A model generated the notes under the pieces. The model was not told the DNA's origin, searched no databases, and saw nothing but the letters and a program-made list of their open reading frames with translations. From Candidatus Limnocylindrales bacterium (GTDB lineage Bacteria; Moduliflexota; Moduliflexia; Moduliflexales; JAUQPW01): 64,000 nucleotides of DNA. The first letter of the stretch is position 1, and each line of letters opens with the position of its first letter. This document shows positions 1-9,443 of this stretch, piece after piece. The translations under genes and the position numbers were made by a program. Location of the stretch: positions 29,480 through 93,479 of the forward strand of contig DATMBG010000007.1 of assembly GCA_035559535.1 (NCBI GenBank). The letters run 5' to 3'.

Positions 1-81
1 TGATCGGTTCGAAATCGTTTTGAACCTTCAGGTTTTGGCACAGAGCAGAGTCTTTTAATAGAGACTCAGGAGGAAAAGACG

Positions 82-1002
82 ATGAGCAAAGAATCAGTCT
101 TGAAGGGATCTCTTAGGTTGGTGATAACCCTCGTCATGGTAGTTTCTCTTAGTCAGGTAGCTCAACCGGCCTTTAAACCTGTCATTCATCGTCATGCATC
201 TGATCCGAAAGCCGCCTGGGTAAATTCTTATCAGATAGAGACCGGAAATGGAGTTATCGTCATCGATACGTCTTTGACGATTTCAGAAGGTAAAGCCATC
301 CGGGCAGAAATAGAGGCTCTGAAAAAACCCCTTTTAGCCATCCTTCTGACCCACGGTCATCCCGATCATACCAATGGCTTATCCGAAGTACTGGGATCGG
401 ATAACGTACCGGTCATAGCTACGGAAGGTGTGGATAAAGTTATGAGAACAACCTACACGCCAGAAAGAGAAGAAAGTGGTCGTAAGAGGTTCGGAGAGGA
501 GTGGCCACAAAAGAGAATCTTTCCGACAAAAACCCTTCGGGACGGAGAATCTATTACCCTGGATGGAGTTACGTTAACGGTTCACGATCTGGGTCCTGGG
601 GAATCCCATAGCGATTCTTACTGGGTCCTGGAAGGAGATGAAAAAGTTGCTTTTATCGGGGACGAGGTCATTAATAGAGCCCATGCCTATATGGCCGACG
701 GGCATAGTAGCCAATGGTTGAAGAATCTGGATCGGTTAAAAACCGAGCTTAAAGATATGAAGACAATTTACCCGGGTCATGGCGAACCAGGTTCCCTGGA
801 AATGCTGGATTGGGAGAAGACCTATATTCAGGCTTATAGAGAAGCCGTTAAATCGTTGGCAAAAGGACAACCCACCCTGACCGAGGAAGCTAAGAAGGAG
901 CTCCAGGCCAGGATGGAAGCCTTTTTACCCAATGCTCCGCTAACCTACCTCATTGTATGGGGAGCCGACCCCATTGCTGCCGAATTGGCCAATGAAAAAT
1001 AA
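82..1002 (+). CDS. exported MBL-fold metallo-hydrolase
   Basis: 306-residue metallo-beta-lactamase-fold hydrolase. A hydrophobic signal segment covers residues 10-30, so it probably acts outside the cytoplasm. The metal motif HGHPDH lies at 91-96, with further likely ligands H176 (GESHSD), D194 (FIGDE) and H233 (YPGHGEPG), so the dinuclear metal site looks complete. Start chosen for an AGGAGGA Shine-Dalgarno 7 bases upstream. The substrate cannot be told from sequence; lactones, thioesters or beta-lactam-like compounds are all possible. A close paralogue of the same length lies at 28953-29873. It is followed after 22 bases by an intradiol dioxygenase, which suggests but does not prove a role in ring-cleavage product hydrolysis. 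Confidence 0.88.
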   Translation: MSKESVLKGSLRLVITLVMVVSLSQVAQPAFKPVIHRHASDPKAAWVNSYQIETGNGVIVIDTSLTISEGKAIRAEIEALKKPLLAILLTHGHPDHTNGLSEVLGSDNVPVIATEGVDKVMRTTYTPEREESGRKRFGEEWPQKRIFPTKTLRDGESITLDGVTLTVHDLGPGESHSDSYWVLEGDEKVAFIGDEVINRAHAYMADGHSSQWLKNLDRLKTELKDMKTIYPGHGEPGSLEMLDWEKTYIQAYREAVKSLAKGQPTLTEEAKKELQARMEAFLPNAPLTYLIVWGADPIAAELANEK

Positions 1003-1024
1003 ACCGAGAGGAGGATTAAAATCT

Positions 1025-1645
1025 ATGAAAAACTCTAAACCCTTTAACCAGACCCGTCGTGAATTTTTGCAAGCTTGTTTTACAATACCGGCTATAGGCG
1101 CAATGGTACTACACGATGGGTTAGAGGTTATTGCCCAGACACAAGAATTACCGCCAACTCCGGCTTGTGGGGATGAGGAGGACCTCACTCCATCCAACGC
1201 AGAAGGTCCTTTTTTCAAACCTAAATCTCCCAGGCGGACTTCGTTACTGGAACCGGGTATTACAGGGACTAAACTCATCGTTACAGGATACGTTCTTTCG
1301 ACAGATTGTAAGCCGATTACGGGAGCCCTTTTAGACTTTTGGCATGCAGACGCCAAAGGCGTCTACGATAATGTGGGCTACAAATTGCGAGGCCACCAGT
1401 TCTCTGATGAAGCCGGACGCTATCATCTGGAAACCATTGTTCCCGGGCTATATCCAGGAAGGACGCGCCACATCCATGTAAAAGTCCAGGCACCCAATAA
1501 ACCGATTCTGACTACCCAGCTCTACTTTCCCGGAGAGCAACTTAACCAGACCGATTTTATCTTTAGACCTGAGCTACTCATGAAAGTTCAGGATTCCAAC
1601 GAAGGCAAGACGGCTACATTTAACTTTGTTCTGGATGTGAGTTAG
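1025..1645 (+). CDS. Tat-exported intradiol ring-cleavage dioxygenase
   Basis: 206 residues. Intradiol dioxygenases open catechol-type rings between the two hydroxyls using Fe(III). The expected Tyr2His2 iron ligands are visible: Y114 (KGVYDN), Y143 (PGLYPGR), H149 and H151 (RHIHVKV). The N-terminus has a twin-arginine motif (TRREFLQ, R11-R12) and a hydrophobic stretch, so export by Tat as a folded metalloenzyme is likely. The open frame extends upstream to 953, but the start at 1025 has a GAGGAGG site just before it and gives a correctly placed Tat signal. It is shorter than the two-subunit protocatechuate enzymes and resembles stand-alone exported dioxygenases. Substrate unknown. Confidence 0.85.
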   Translation: MKNSKPFNQTRREFLQACFTIPAIGAMVLHDGLEVIAQTQELPPTPACGDEEDLTPSNAEGPFFKPKSPRRTSLLEPGITGTKLIVTGYVLSTDCKPITGALLDFWHADAKGVYDNVGYKLRGHQFSDEAGRYHLETIVPGLYPGRTRHIHVKVQAPNKPILTTQLYFPGEQLNQTDFIFRPELLMKVQDSNEGKTATFNFVLDVS

Positions 1646-1660
1646 TAAAACGAGAGCTCT

Positions 1661-2752
1661 ATGAACCAGGATCGTGTTTTCAACGCTAAAAGGCGTAAAC
1701 TTTTACGGAAGTATATCCCTCTTAGCGAGAATATAGTCACTCTGGGGCTCTTTGGTATTCTGATAGGTATAAGTCTCTGGGTCTTTGCCCAGAGACACCA
1801 CTATGATCCTAAAGAGCGGACCCTTTCCCCGGAACAACTCCTGCAAAGCTCCCATCCAGAAAAACTGTATACCCCGCCCTTAAAACCCTGGGTGGAGCCG
1901 GGGATGGATATCAAACCTGCCACCGCCGACCTGGGTATATTTCCCGAGACCATCCTGGATCAGGACTGGCAGCTCGCGTCTCGTTTGAAACAGTTCAATC
2001 CGAACAATCTTTTTGAAAAGATCGACGGAGAAGCTGAAAAATTCATTCGACAAGGATTTAAGTCGCTGTATTATATCGTATTAAAATCAAAGGATGACGG
2101 AAGTGAATTGTCGATTGAGCTTTTTGATCAGGGTAGTACCACAGGAAGTATAGGGATTTTTTCGGATCATTGGTCCGATGATAAGGAGATTCAACAGAAT
2201 GGTCCGGTGACCTTTTTCAAAACCTCCAACGGAGTCATTGGAAGAAAAGGCAGGTACTTTTTTAGAATAGCCGGAGATCGGGAAAGTGAAAAGATCCGCA
2301 AAAAATCCGAACAGGTGGCTGGAGCCTTTTCCCAATTAGAAGAACCTGAGGAAAGTGTTTCAGAGGAGTTTCAAATCCTCAGCCGGGGGTTGGAGATTCC
2401 CTCCAGCCTGATCACATTTCAAAGTAAGAACGTTTTTCAATTTGATTTTCTCAAAGATTTTTGGTTTGGCCAATTCAATCCCAACGATCCTGCCCGAGCT
2501 TTTGTTCATCAAGCGGGGTCCCCGGAGGAAGCCAAAAAGCTGTTCGAGGAAATCCTCAATGAACAGAGCCTCGACTATGAGAAGGTTGAAGAGACAGTAT
2601 GGGGGGTCATACTGCAACATAATTATTTGAAAAACTATTTTGTGATAAGTCAGCAAGGTTCTTTTATCTTCGGGATTGAAAACCTGGCCGACAAAAACCA
2701 AATTCAACCGATCATGGAGAAATTTGTAAGGGGGTTTCAGCATGGGCAGTAA
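1661..2752 (+). CDS. membrane-anchored protein of unknown function (DUF6599-like?)
   Basis: 363 residues. One membrane segment near residues 25-44 follows a basic N-terminus, so the rest is probably periplasmic. The remainder is a soluble alpha/beta protein without cysteines or catalytic motifs that I recognise. From memory its size and its position just before a DUF362 gene fit the DUF6599 group, but I cannot confirm this. It starts 15 bases after the dioxygenase and overlaps the next gene by 11 bases, so it is translationally coupled in the redox operon and may be an assembly or accessory factor for it. Confidence 0.7.
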   Translation: MNQDRVFNAKRRKLLRKYIPLSENIVTLGLFGILIGISLWVFAQRHHYDPKERTLSPEQLLQSSHPEKLYTPPLKPWVEPGMDIKPATADLGIFPETILDQDWQLASRLKQFNPNNLFEKIDGEAEKFIRQGFKSLYYIVLKSKDDGSELSIELFDQGSTTGSIGIFSDHWSDDKEIQQNGPVTFFKTSNGVIGRKGRYFFRIAGDRESEKIRKKSEQVAGAFSQLEEPEESVSEEFQILSRGLEIPSSLITFQSKNVFQFDFLKDFWFGQFNPNDPARAFVHQAGSPEEAKKLFEEILNEQSLDYEKVEETVWGVILQHNYLKNYFVISQQGSFIFGIENLADKNQIQPIMEKFVRGFQHGQ

Positions 2753-3776
2753 AAAATATCCACATGCAGACTATCAAAAAGAACCTGTAAGCCGGCGAGA
2801 GTTTATCAAACAGGGGGTTGCCGTTGCAGCCATGAGCGCGGCAGCAGGCTATTTGATGCTGGCTCCTGAAAACTACCCTCTCTCATTAAGAGACGTTACC
2901 GGCTTACGAAGTCAACCTAAAGAAAAACCATTTCAATTACCCGATTTTCGGGTCCCCAAGGAAGCCGGGGTTTTTGATATCGGTATAGGCCGGAAGGGAA
3001 GTATAGGTGTTAAACTGAGAAAAGCCCTGGATGCCATTGGTGGAATCACCCGATACATAAAACCCGGAGATGTGGTTCTCATCAAACCCAATGTCGCCTT
3101 TGATCGCCCACCCATGTTAGGAGCCACCACTAATCCGGAGATCATTGAAGAGCTGATCCGTCTTTTATTGGTAGAGGGTCGCGCTCGAGAAGTGCGGGTG
3201 GCCGATAATCCCATTGAATCGCCCGTAGATTGTTTCGCCAAGAGCGGAATTCGTTTAGCTACCGAACGCGCAGGAGGGAAGGTTTATCTTCCGGATAGTA
3301 ATGCCTTCGAAATTTTGTACACCCCTGGTGCCACGTTAATCGAACGATGGCCTTTTTTCAAAAGACCCTTTCAGAATGTAAATAAAGTCATCGGGGTGGC
3401 TCCGGTGAAGGATCATAATCTCTGCTATGCTTCCATGGGAATCAAAAACTGGTACGGGCTCCTGGGGGGTCGCCGGAATCAGTTCCATCAGAATATCCAT
3501 GAAATTGTCTCGGATCTGTCTATCATGATCAAACCAACTTTGACGATTCTGGATGGAACTCGCATTCTAATGAAAAACGGCCCTACCGGAGGCGATCCCT
3601 CAGATGTTAAACCGGCAGATGTGATTATGGCCGGGGTTGATCCGGTCGCCATGGATGCCTGGGCCTTTGAAAATCTTCTGGAACGAAAGGAAAAACTCCC
3701 GGAGTATCTTTACAAAGCCGAGCAAAAGGGAAGCGGAAAGATAGATTTCCGGGGAAGAATCAAGGAGGTTGTATGA
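2742..3776 (+). CDS. DUF362 family protein with Tat signal
   Basis: 344 residues. A twin-arginine motif (SRREFIKQG) and a hydrophobic segment with Ala-rich end mark a Tat signal. The body matches the DUF362 family, with the [10 protein letters not shown] block near residue 110 and the [11 protein letters not shown] block near residue 235. DUF362 proteins often occur with ferredoxin-type genes and their reaction is not established. The start follows an AGGGGGT-like site and the end overlaps the next gene as ATGA, a typical coupling to the iron-sulfur protein downstream. No CxxC cluster motifs occur in this protein itself, so the electrons are probably handled by its neighbour. Confidence 0.82.
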   Translation: MGSKKYPHADYQKEPVSRREFIKQGVAVAAMSAAAGYLMLAPENYPLSLRDVTGLRSQPKEKPFQLPDFRVPKEAGVFDIGIGRKGSIGVKLRKALDAIGGITRYIKPGDVVLIKPNVAFDRPPMLGATTNPEIIEELIRLLLVEGRAREVRVADNPIESPVDCFAKSGIRLATERAGGKVYLPDSNAFEILYTPGATLIERWPFFKRPFQNVNKVIGVAPVKDHNLCYASMGIKNWYGLLGGRRNQFHQNIHEIVSDLSIMIKPTLTILDGTRILMKNGPTGGDPSDVKPADVIMAGVDPVAMDAWAFENLLERKEKLPEYLYKAEQKGSGKIDFRGRIKEVV

Positions 3777-5419
3777 GTCTATCCAGACCCGTTACCCTTC
3801 AAGAAAAAACACGAAAATTCTTACGCCTCACGCAGGTACGGGTTTTTTCCCAGGTGGTATTCTTCGGATTGTTCCTATTTTCAGTCTGGGCAACCTGGAC
3901 CTCTCGCCTGGAAGGTTATCCTGTTTCCAGGCTTTTGGAAATGGATCCCCTGGTTGCAGTTTCTACGGCCTTGTCTACCGGATATATCTACCGGTACCTG
4001 GGATGGGCCCTGGGAATTATCGTACTGACCTTCCTCTTTGGAAGGGTTTTCTGTAACTGGATCTGTCCGTTTGGAACCTTACATCAATTTGTAAATTACC
4101 TTTTTAATATCCAACCCAACTCAAAACGGATCGAGCAAAACCGATATCACCCGGCTCAGTATTTTAAATACGCCATCCTGGTGGTTTTTTTGATTATGGC
4201 GGCATTGGGAGCCCTCCAGATTGGGCTGTTAGATCCTATTGTCATGATGTATCGGGGTTTTGCAACTTTTGTATCTTCAGCCTGGAACATGCTGATAAGC
4301 GCTATAACCCCCCTCTTTGCCAGGGTCAGAATCGAAGCCTCCTGGTCGGATACTTTAAAGTTCTCTCCGGGTGTAGCCCACAGGGTTTTTGTGGGATCCT
4401 TTTGGATTGGTTTATGGTTTCTCCTTTTTGTAGCTTTAAATCTTTGGAAACCCAGGTTTTTCTGCCGATTCGTTTGTCCTTTGGGAGCTTTTTTGGGGGT
4501 ACTTGCCCGTTACTCGCTCTTTAGAATCAATCGAGATGTCACAAAATGCACCGACTGTAACCTGTGCCTGACCCGCTGTGAAGGGGCTGCAGATCCCCAA
4601 AGTATGGTCCGAAAAAGCGAGTGTTTTTCTTGTATGAATTGTATCGACGATTGTCCGGAAGATGCACTCCAATTTACCATGATGGGACTGGATAGGAAAC
4701 AGGTAGTTGAAGCCCCGGATATCTCCCGACGTCGCCTCGTTTTTGCCGGGATTACCGGATTGCTGGCTTTTCCTCTACTTCGAAATAATGGAACCGCCAC
4801 CGATGAGAATTTCTCTCCCCACATGATTCGACCGCCCGGTTCGGTAGCCGAGCCTGAATTTTTAAAAAAATGTATCAAGTGCGATCAGTGTATTAACATG
4901 TGCCCCACCAACGTTCTGCAACCGGCAACCCTCAAGGAAGGGGGTTTTGAAACGCTCTGGACCCCCGTTATGAATTTCAATATCGGTCATTGCCAGCTTA
5001 ACTGTACCCTCTGTTCCGAAGTTTGTCCCACCGGAGCCATTCGTAAAATCACCGTCGCTGAAAAACTGGGTAAGGGTGAGTATACCCAGAAAGGACCCAT
5101 TGTCCTGGGAACTGCTTTTATCAACACCACCCGATGTCTCCCCTGGGCGAACCAGATTCCCTGTGTGGTGTGCGAAGAGGTTTGTCCTGTTTCACCCAAA
5201 GCCATACAGACCATCGATGAAGAAGTCAAAGATGTTTTTGGGAAAAGGGTCATCCTGAATAAACCTTTTATCGTTCCAGATTTATGCATCGGCTGTGGTA
5301 TCTGCCAGCATGAGTGCCCAGTTCAGGACGACCCTGCGGTTTATGTAACCGCCATCGGGGAAAGTCGATCCAAGAGCCGCAGACTTTTACTCCATTTCAG
5401 GAGTAGTACAAGTAACTGA
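3773..5419 (+). CDS. NapH-NapG-like membrane polyferredoxin fusion
   Basis: 548 residues. The N-terminal half is a NapH/CcoG-like quinol-oxidising membrane module with several hydrophobic segments and two CxxxCP motifs (CNWICPF from 94, CRFVCPL from 231). Two [4Fe-4S] motifs follow near 259 and 284. A second module starts near 318 with [12 protein letters not shown], which looks like a NapG-type twin-arginine signal now buried inside the chain. Four more cysteine clusters follow near 367, 407, 464 and 505. Likely role: moving electrons from the quinone pool to a periplasmic partner. Coupled to the DUF362 gene by a 4-base ATGA overlap. Confidence 0.87.
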   Translation: MSLSRPVTLQEKTRKFLRLTQVRVFSQVVFFGLFLFSVWATWTSRLEGYPVSRLLEMDPLVAVSTALSTGYIYRYLGWALGIIVLTFLFGRVFCNWICPFGTLHQFVNYLFNIQPNSKRIEQNRYHPAQYFKYAILVVFLIMAALGALQIGLLDPIVMMYRGFATFVSSAWNMLISAITPLFARVRIEASWSDTLKFSPGVAHRVFVGSFWIGLWFLLFVALNLWKPRFFCRFVCPLGAFLGVLARYSLFRINRDVTKCTDCNLCLTRCEGAADPQSMVRKSECFSCMNCIDDCPEDALQFTMMGLDRKQVVEAPDISRRRLVFAGITGLLAFPLLRNNGTATDENFSPHMIRPPGSVAEPEFLKKCIKCDQCINMCPTNVLQPATLKEGGFETLWTPVMNFNIGHCQLNCTLCSEVCPTGAIRKITVAEKLGKGEYTQKGPIVLGTAFINTTRCLPWANQIPCVVCEEVCPVSPKAIQTIDEEVKDVFGKRVILNKPFIVPDLCIGCGICQHECPVQDDPAVYVTAIGESRSKSRRLLLHFRSSTSN

Positions 5420-5432
5420 GGAACGGAGGTTT

Positions 5433-5521
5433 TGGGACGTGGAGACATTGAGACGCGGAGACTAGGAGACACGGAGACGCGGGGAAATGTCTCAATGTCT
5501 CCGCGTCTCCGTGTCCCAAAG
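5433..5521. repeat. palindromic spacer of octamer GGAGACNN words
   Basis: The left arm carries five copies of an 8-base unit ending in GAGAC (GTGGAGAC, ATTGAGAC, GCGGAGAC, TAGGAGAC, ACGGAGAC). The right arm (5485-5521) is the inverted form (GTCTCCGCGTCTCCGTGTCCC). Transcribed, it would fold into a long hairpin between the polyferredoxin and aldo/keto reductase genes. It belongs to the same class as the many spacer palindromes elsewhere in the window. Confidence 0.85.
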
Positions 5522-5547
5522 TTCCCGTGTCCCAGAGGATATTTGCC

Positions 5548-6783
5548 ATGGAAGAAAAAAATATCGGACGTCGAGGTTTTCTTAAAACTGTCACTCTGAC
5601 CGCAGCCGGGATCCTTACCACCAGTTCTTGCTCAGAAACGGCAAACAAACCCTCTAAAACGGCGGAATCCTCCACCGAGACAGCAACAGCCGAACAACCT
5701 GCCGAATCACCGGCCATGCCTGTCCGGGAGTTGGGTAAAACCGGGGTCAAAATTCCCATTTTGGGATTGGGAACTTCTCAAAGCCTGGATCCCGTTTATG
5801 ACAAAGTCATGCATCTTTGCTTTAAAGAAGGAGTAACCTATCTGGATACGGCTCTTTCCTATGGCTGGGGAGCTTCCCATCGAGCTATTGCCAACTTTAT
5901 TAAGCAAATCGGAGATCGAAAAAAAGTCTGGATTACTTCAAAATCAGGAAATCGAACTCCTGAAGGTCTTATCGCCGATATCGATAAATGCCTGGCCGAA
6001 TTGCAAACCGATTATCTGGATTTGTATCTCATGCACGGAATTGATGATATCGGTATGTTAGATAAAGCTTTTATCGAAGCAGGAGACAGGTTACGTAAGT
6101 CTGGAAAAACCAGGTTTTTTGGCTTTTCCTGTCATGGCGGAGATGTTGTGAAACTCTTGAATAAAGCTGCAGAGGTCGGTGGAATTGATGCCATTCTTTT
6201 CCGCTATAATTTTCGACAGTACGGAGATCGGGAGTTAAACCTGGCCATAGATGCCTGTAGTAAAGCCGGCATCGGCCTGCTGGCTATGAAAACCATGGCA
6301 TCGGTTCCAGGGGATATTGAAAAGGTTGTGGAATTTCGTTCCCAGAACTTTACCTTAGGTCAGGCCAAGCTAAAATCTGTTTGGGCGGATACACGGATAG
6401 CGTCTATTATTTCCGAGATGGATAGTGTTAAAATTGCCCGTGAGAACATTGCAGCCGCCAAGTCTCAAAAAACCATCAAAGCAGAAGAAATGCATCAATT
6501 GAATCGGCTGGCAGCACTTACAGCCAGCTATGCCTGTAATGGATGTTCTCATCTTTGTGAATCGGCTGTAAATGGAAAGATAGCCATTGCCGACTCCTTG
6601 AGGTATTTGATGTATTATGAATGTTACGGTAAACAAGCCCGTGCCCGGGAACTCTATCAGGCCCTTCCTTTGGAGGCCAGAAACTTTGACATCGAAGACT
6701 TGAAAAAAGCCAGTGCGGTTTGCCCCCAAAAGATCGATATTGCCGCTCGATTAAGTAAAGCCAGGTCCTTGCTGGCCGGTTAA
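5548..6783 (+). CDS. Tat-exported aldo/keto reductase with C-terminal iron-sulfur motif
   Basis: 411 residues. A Tat signal (GRRGFLKT) ends in a Ser-Ser-Cys that may be lipidated. The aldo/keto reductase barrel shows the catalytic tetrad Asp and Tyr (LDTALSYG), Lys (ITSKSG) and His (LMHGID). The C-terminal part has CNGCSHLC followed by later cysteines (YYECYG, AVCPQK), resembling the ferredoxin-like tail of some aldo/keto reductases. The frame runs up to a GTG at 5527, but ATG 5548 has an AGAGGA site and sits directly before the Tat motif. It probably reduces or oxidises a carbonyl or sugar compound outside the cytoplasm; the cofactor could be tightly bound, as in exported oxidoreductases. 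Confidence 0.85.
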   Translation: MEEKNIGRRGFLKTVTLTAAGILTTSSCSETANKPSKTAESSTETATAEQPAESPAMPVRELGKTGVKIPILGLGTSQSLDPVYDKVMHLCFKEGVTYLDTALSYGWGASHRAIANFIKQIGDRKKVWITSKSGNRTPEGLIADIDKCLAELQTDYLDLYLMHGIDDIGMLDKAFIEAGDRLRKSGKTRFFGFSCHGGDVVKLLNKAAEVGGIDAILFRYNFRQYGDRELNLAIDACSKAGIGLLAMKTMASVPGDIEKVVEFRSQNFTLGQAKLKSVWADTRIASIISEMDSVKIARENIAAAKSQKTIKAEEMHQLNRLAALTASYACNGCSHLCESAVNGKIAIADSLRYLMYYECYGKQARARELYQALPLEARNFDIEDLKKASAVCPQKIDIAARLSKARSLLAG

Positions 6784-6936
6784 TTTAAGTTCTTCTTCTT
6801 CAATTGGAAATGGCCTGACCCGTGGACGTTTCTGATTTTTCCGTTGACTTTCTGTAAACTCTGAGATATGGAACAGTTCTAGAAGAGGTAGAAAAAATTG
6901 TTTTTTAGAAGTCACCTAAATTAAAGGAGATGGGCC

Positions 6937-8028
6937 ATGAATACCTATCGAAGTGATGTGGTCGGTAGCCTGTTGCGTCCGGACTATCTGAAAGAAGCTC
7001 GGGAACGCTATGAGTCGGGAGCCCTCAGTGATGCAGCGTTCAAGCGAATTGAGGACCGGGCCGTTGACGAAGCCGTTGCTCTCCAAATTCGTGCAGGGGT
7101 GGATGTAATCAGTGATGGGGAGATGCGACGATATGCTTTCTTCGGTCATCTTATCGATGCGGTGGAAGGGTTTGATAAATTTGGTGGCTGGGCTATCCCT
7201 TTTCGAGATGAGCAAGGGACGGAACTGGTTTTTAAACGACCTGTGGTGGTCTCCCGCTTGCGGAGACGGCGCCACCTGTGTGCCGAAGAATTTACCTATC
7301 TTCGGGCTCGTACCGACCGCCCTGCTAAGGCTACATTAATCAGCGCTCAACAGGCGGCAGCCTATTACGAGCCCGAGAAATCGAGGGGAGCCTATGCTAC
7401 CATCGATGCTTATTTATCCGACCTGGTGGATATCCTGCGTGAAGAAGTAGCTGAATTGATCCGTCTGGGTTGTACCTATATCCAGATCGATAGTCCGCAA
7501 TATGCCGCCTTGGTGGATCCTCAACACCGTGAAGGATATCGGCAGCGAGGTAACGACCCGGATCGTCTTCTTGATCGGTGTATTGAAATGGATAATGCCG
7601 TGATCGGTAACCATCCCGGGATTCTCTTCGCATTACATATCTGTCGAGGGAACTACCGGAGCAAGTTCCACAGCCGGGGGGATTATGGACCGATCACCAA
7701 AGTTTTCCGTCATACCCACTTTCAACGCTTTCTGCTGGAATATGACGATGCACGTTCAGGAGGCTTCGAGCCGTTACAATATGTTCCTGAGGACAGAACC
7801 GTCGTTCTTGGATTGGTGACCACCAAGAAAGCCGAACTTGAAAGCAAAGAAGAGTTGAAACGACGCATTCGGGAAGCCCAGGCTTTCATCCCCCTGGAGA
7901 GGTTAGCCTTGAGTACCCAGTGTGGATTTGCCTCAACCCTGGAGGGGAATCTCCTCACACCTGCAGATCAGGAAGCCAAGTTACGCCTTGTGGCCGAAAC
8001 TGCTCGGGAAGTATGGGGCGAATCCTGA
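6937..8028 (+). CDS. MetE C-terminal-domain-like methyl/alkyl transferase
   Basis: 363 residues, the size of the C-terminal catalytic half of cobalamin-independent methionine synthase. Candidate zinc ligands are in the family order: His and Cys in HICRGNY, Glu in LLEYDD and Cys in STQCGFAS. There is no N-terminal folate-binding half, so methionine synthesis from methyl-folate is doubtful; stand-alone members act on other thiol or methyl substrates, including the epoxyalkane:coenzyme M transferase type. A strong AGGAGA precedes the ATG. It lies 47 bases before a LigB-type dioxygenase and may supply or modify the aromatic substrate, for example by demethylation; this is inference. Confidence 0.82.
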   Translation: MNTYRSDVVGSLLRPDYLKEARERYESGALSDAAFKRIEDRAVDEAVALQIRAGVDVISDGEMRRYAFFGHLIDAVEGFDKFGGWAIPFRDEQGTELVFKRPVVVSRLRRRRHLCAEEFTYLRARTDRPAKATLISAQQAAAYYEPEKSRGAYATIDAYLSDLVDILREEVAELIRLGCTYIQIDSPQYAALVDPQHREGYRQRGNDPDRLLDRCIEMDNAVIGNHPGILFALHICRGNYRSKFHSRGDYGPITKVFRHTHFQRFLLEYDDARSGGFEPLQYVPEDRTVVLGLVTTKKAELESKEELKRRIREAQAFIPLERLALSTQCGFASTLEGNLLTPADQEAKLRLVAETAREVWGES

Positions 8029-8075
8029 AAGAAGGATCTGTTCATAAGATTTTTCAAACCTGAAAGGAGATAAAA

Positions 8076-8906
8076 ATGACCGGAGGAGTTATTGCAAGTG
8101 CTGTAGCGTCGCATACCCCCAGAATGGCCTTTGAGGAAAAAACCCCAGAATTTCAACGGGGTTTGGTCATGGGTTCTAAGGAAATGGGCGCCGCGTTGCG
8201 GGCTTTGCAACCGGATTTGTTTGTTATCAACTCGGCACACTGGGTTTCCAGCTTTAACTGGTACGCAACCTGTCAGAATCCCCATGAAGGGATCTGTGTA
8301 GCTGAGGAGGCACCGGATCTGATTCCCGGAATTCCTTATAGACGTAAAGGAGACCCGGAATTTGCCAGGGTCTTTGTGGAGACTCTGCAACGCGCCGGCA
8401 TCCCTTGTTTTCGTAATGAATCGCCCCATTACGAATGGGATTATGGGGCCTTGGTACCCCTCCTCTACCTCGACCCGGAGGCGACGATACCCGTTGTGGA
8501 AATTCCTACCTGCCTTTCTGCAGATCATGGGGAATGCTTACGTGTCGGACAGCTTATCCACGCAATCGGCAAAGAAACCGGTCGACGCATTATATTTATC
8601 GCAAGTTGCGCTTTATCCCATAAAATCGTGCGGGGACCCCATTTATGGCCTACCCCTGAGCGGATCGAGATGGACCACCGCTTTATGGATTTAATGCAAC
8701 AGGGTCATATTTCCCAATTACTGGCCTGGTTCCCTGAGTACAGCCGTGATGCCGTTGCCGAGATGGGGGGTCGTGTCCTCGCCACGATGCTGGGGACTTT
8801 AGAGGCACTCGCTCAGGAAGGCGTTAAACTAACCGGTCGAAAATACGGTGACTATGCTCCATCATCCGGTAGCGGTAATGCAAATATTGCCGTATATCCC
8901 ATTTAA
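8076..8906 (+). CDS. LigB-type class III extradiol dioxygenase
   Basis: 276 residues. Class III extradiol dioxygenases cleave catechol-like rings next to the hydroxyls using Fe(II). Recognisable blocks are the N-terminal ASHTPRM (iron-ligand His candidate), INSAHW, SPHYEWDYGALVPL in the middle and SCALSHKI near residue 185. The length fits the LigB family. AAGGAGAT lies just before the ATG. It shares a plus-strand run with the MetE-like gene upstream and a carboxymuconolactone-decarboxylase-like gene downstream. No ferredoxin or ring-hydroxylating oxygenase is nearby, so the substrate probably already carries adjacent hydroxyls. Confidence 0.85.
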   Translation: MTGGVIASAVASHTPRMAFEEKTPEFQRGLVMGSKEMGAALRALQPDLFVINSAHWVSSFNWYATCQNPHEGICVAEEAPDLIPGIPYRRKGDPEFARVFVETLQRAGIPCFRNESPHYEWDYGALVPLLYLDPEATIPVVEIPTCLSADHGECLRVGQLIHAIGKETGRRIIFIASCALSHKIVRGPHLWPTPERIEMDHRFMDLMQQGHISQLLAWFPEYSRDAVAEMGGRVLATMLGTLEALAQEGVKLTGRKYGDYAPSSGSGNANIAVYPI

Positions 8907-9074
8907 TCGTCCAGGGTGTTGACTTTAAGGTAAGTAACAAATAAGGTAAAATGCCATCTCAACCGGAGGAACCTCCGATTTGTTCTACAGATAGGGCGAT
9001 GTCCCGATTCAGGGAAATTACCCTCTAACTCTCAATACCCCTGAACCTGAACCCCTATAGCTGTGAAAGAAAAC

Positions 9075-9443
9075 ATGTCAAAGAAAGAACAATATGAAAA
9101 GCGTTATGAGGATCTCATCGGTTTTGTACCCCCACGGATTCAGCATCGGATCGCCCTGGGTCTTGAAGTGGATCCGGACCTTCTGGATCAGGTAGAAGAG
9201 CTTCGTGCACGTGCCATGTACCCAAAGTCAATGGATATTAAGACGGCCCAATTGATCCTGTTTGCCGTGTTACTATCCCAGATTTCCCCTGCTTCCGAAT
9301 ATCACGCACGTGCTGCCGTACGCGCCGGAGCGACCCGTGAGGAATTACACGATGTTGCAGGACTGGTCTTTTTGTTTCGCGGTCTCCCCGCGTTTAACCT
9401 GGCGGCCGAAGTCATCAACAAAATTTTTCCACCCCGGGAATAA
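9075..9443 (+). CDS. carboxymuconolactone decarboxylase family protein
   Basis: 122 residues with the family core EYHARAAVRAGATREEL followed by a hydrophobic helix (GLVFLFRGLPAFN). Members include the protocatechuate-pathway decarboxylase and AhpD-like peroxidase partners; the AhpD CxxC motif is absent here. A GTG at 9063 is in frame, but ATG 9075 gives the usual N-terminus; neither has a strong ribosome site. Its place after the LigB gene supports a catabolic role in processing ring-cleavage products, though other small all-helical activities cannot be excluded. Confidence 0.8.
   Translation: MSKKEQYEKRYEDLIGFVPPRIQHRIALGLEVDPDLLDQVEELRARAMYPKSMDIKTAQLILFAVLLSQISPASEYHARAAVRAGATREELHDVAGLVFLFRGLPAFNLAAEVINKIFPPRE

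Noticed and set aside
940..1356. 138-residue minus-strand ORF
   Set aside because: Antisense to the dioxygenase gene, no ribosome site and no family features.
8435..8694. Plus-strand ORFs inside the LigB gene
   Set aside because: Out-of-frame shadows without ribosome sites or conserved motifs.
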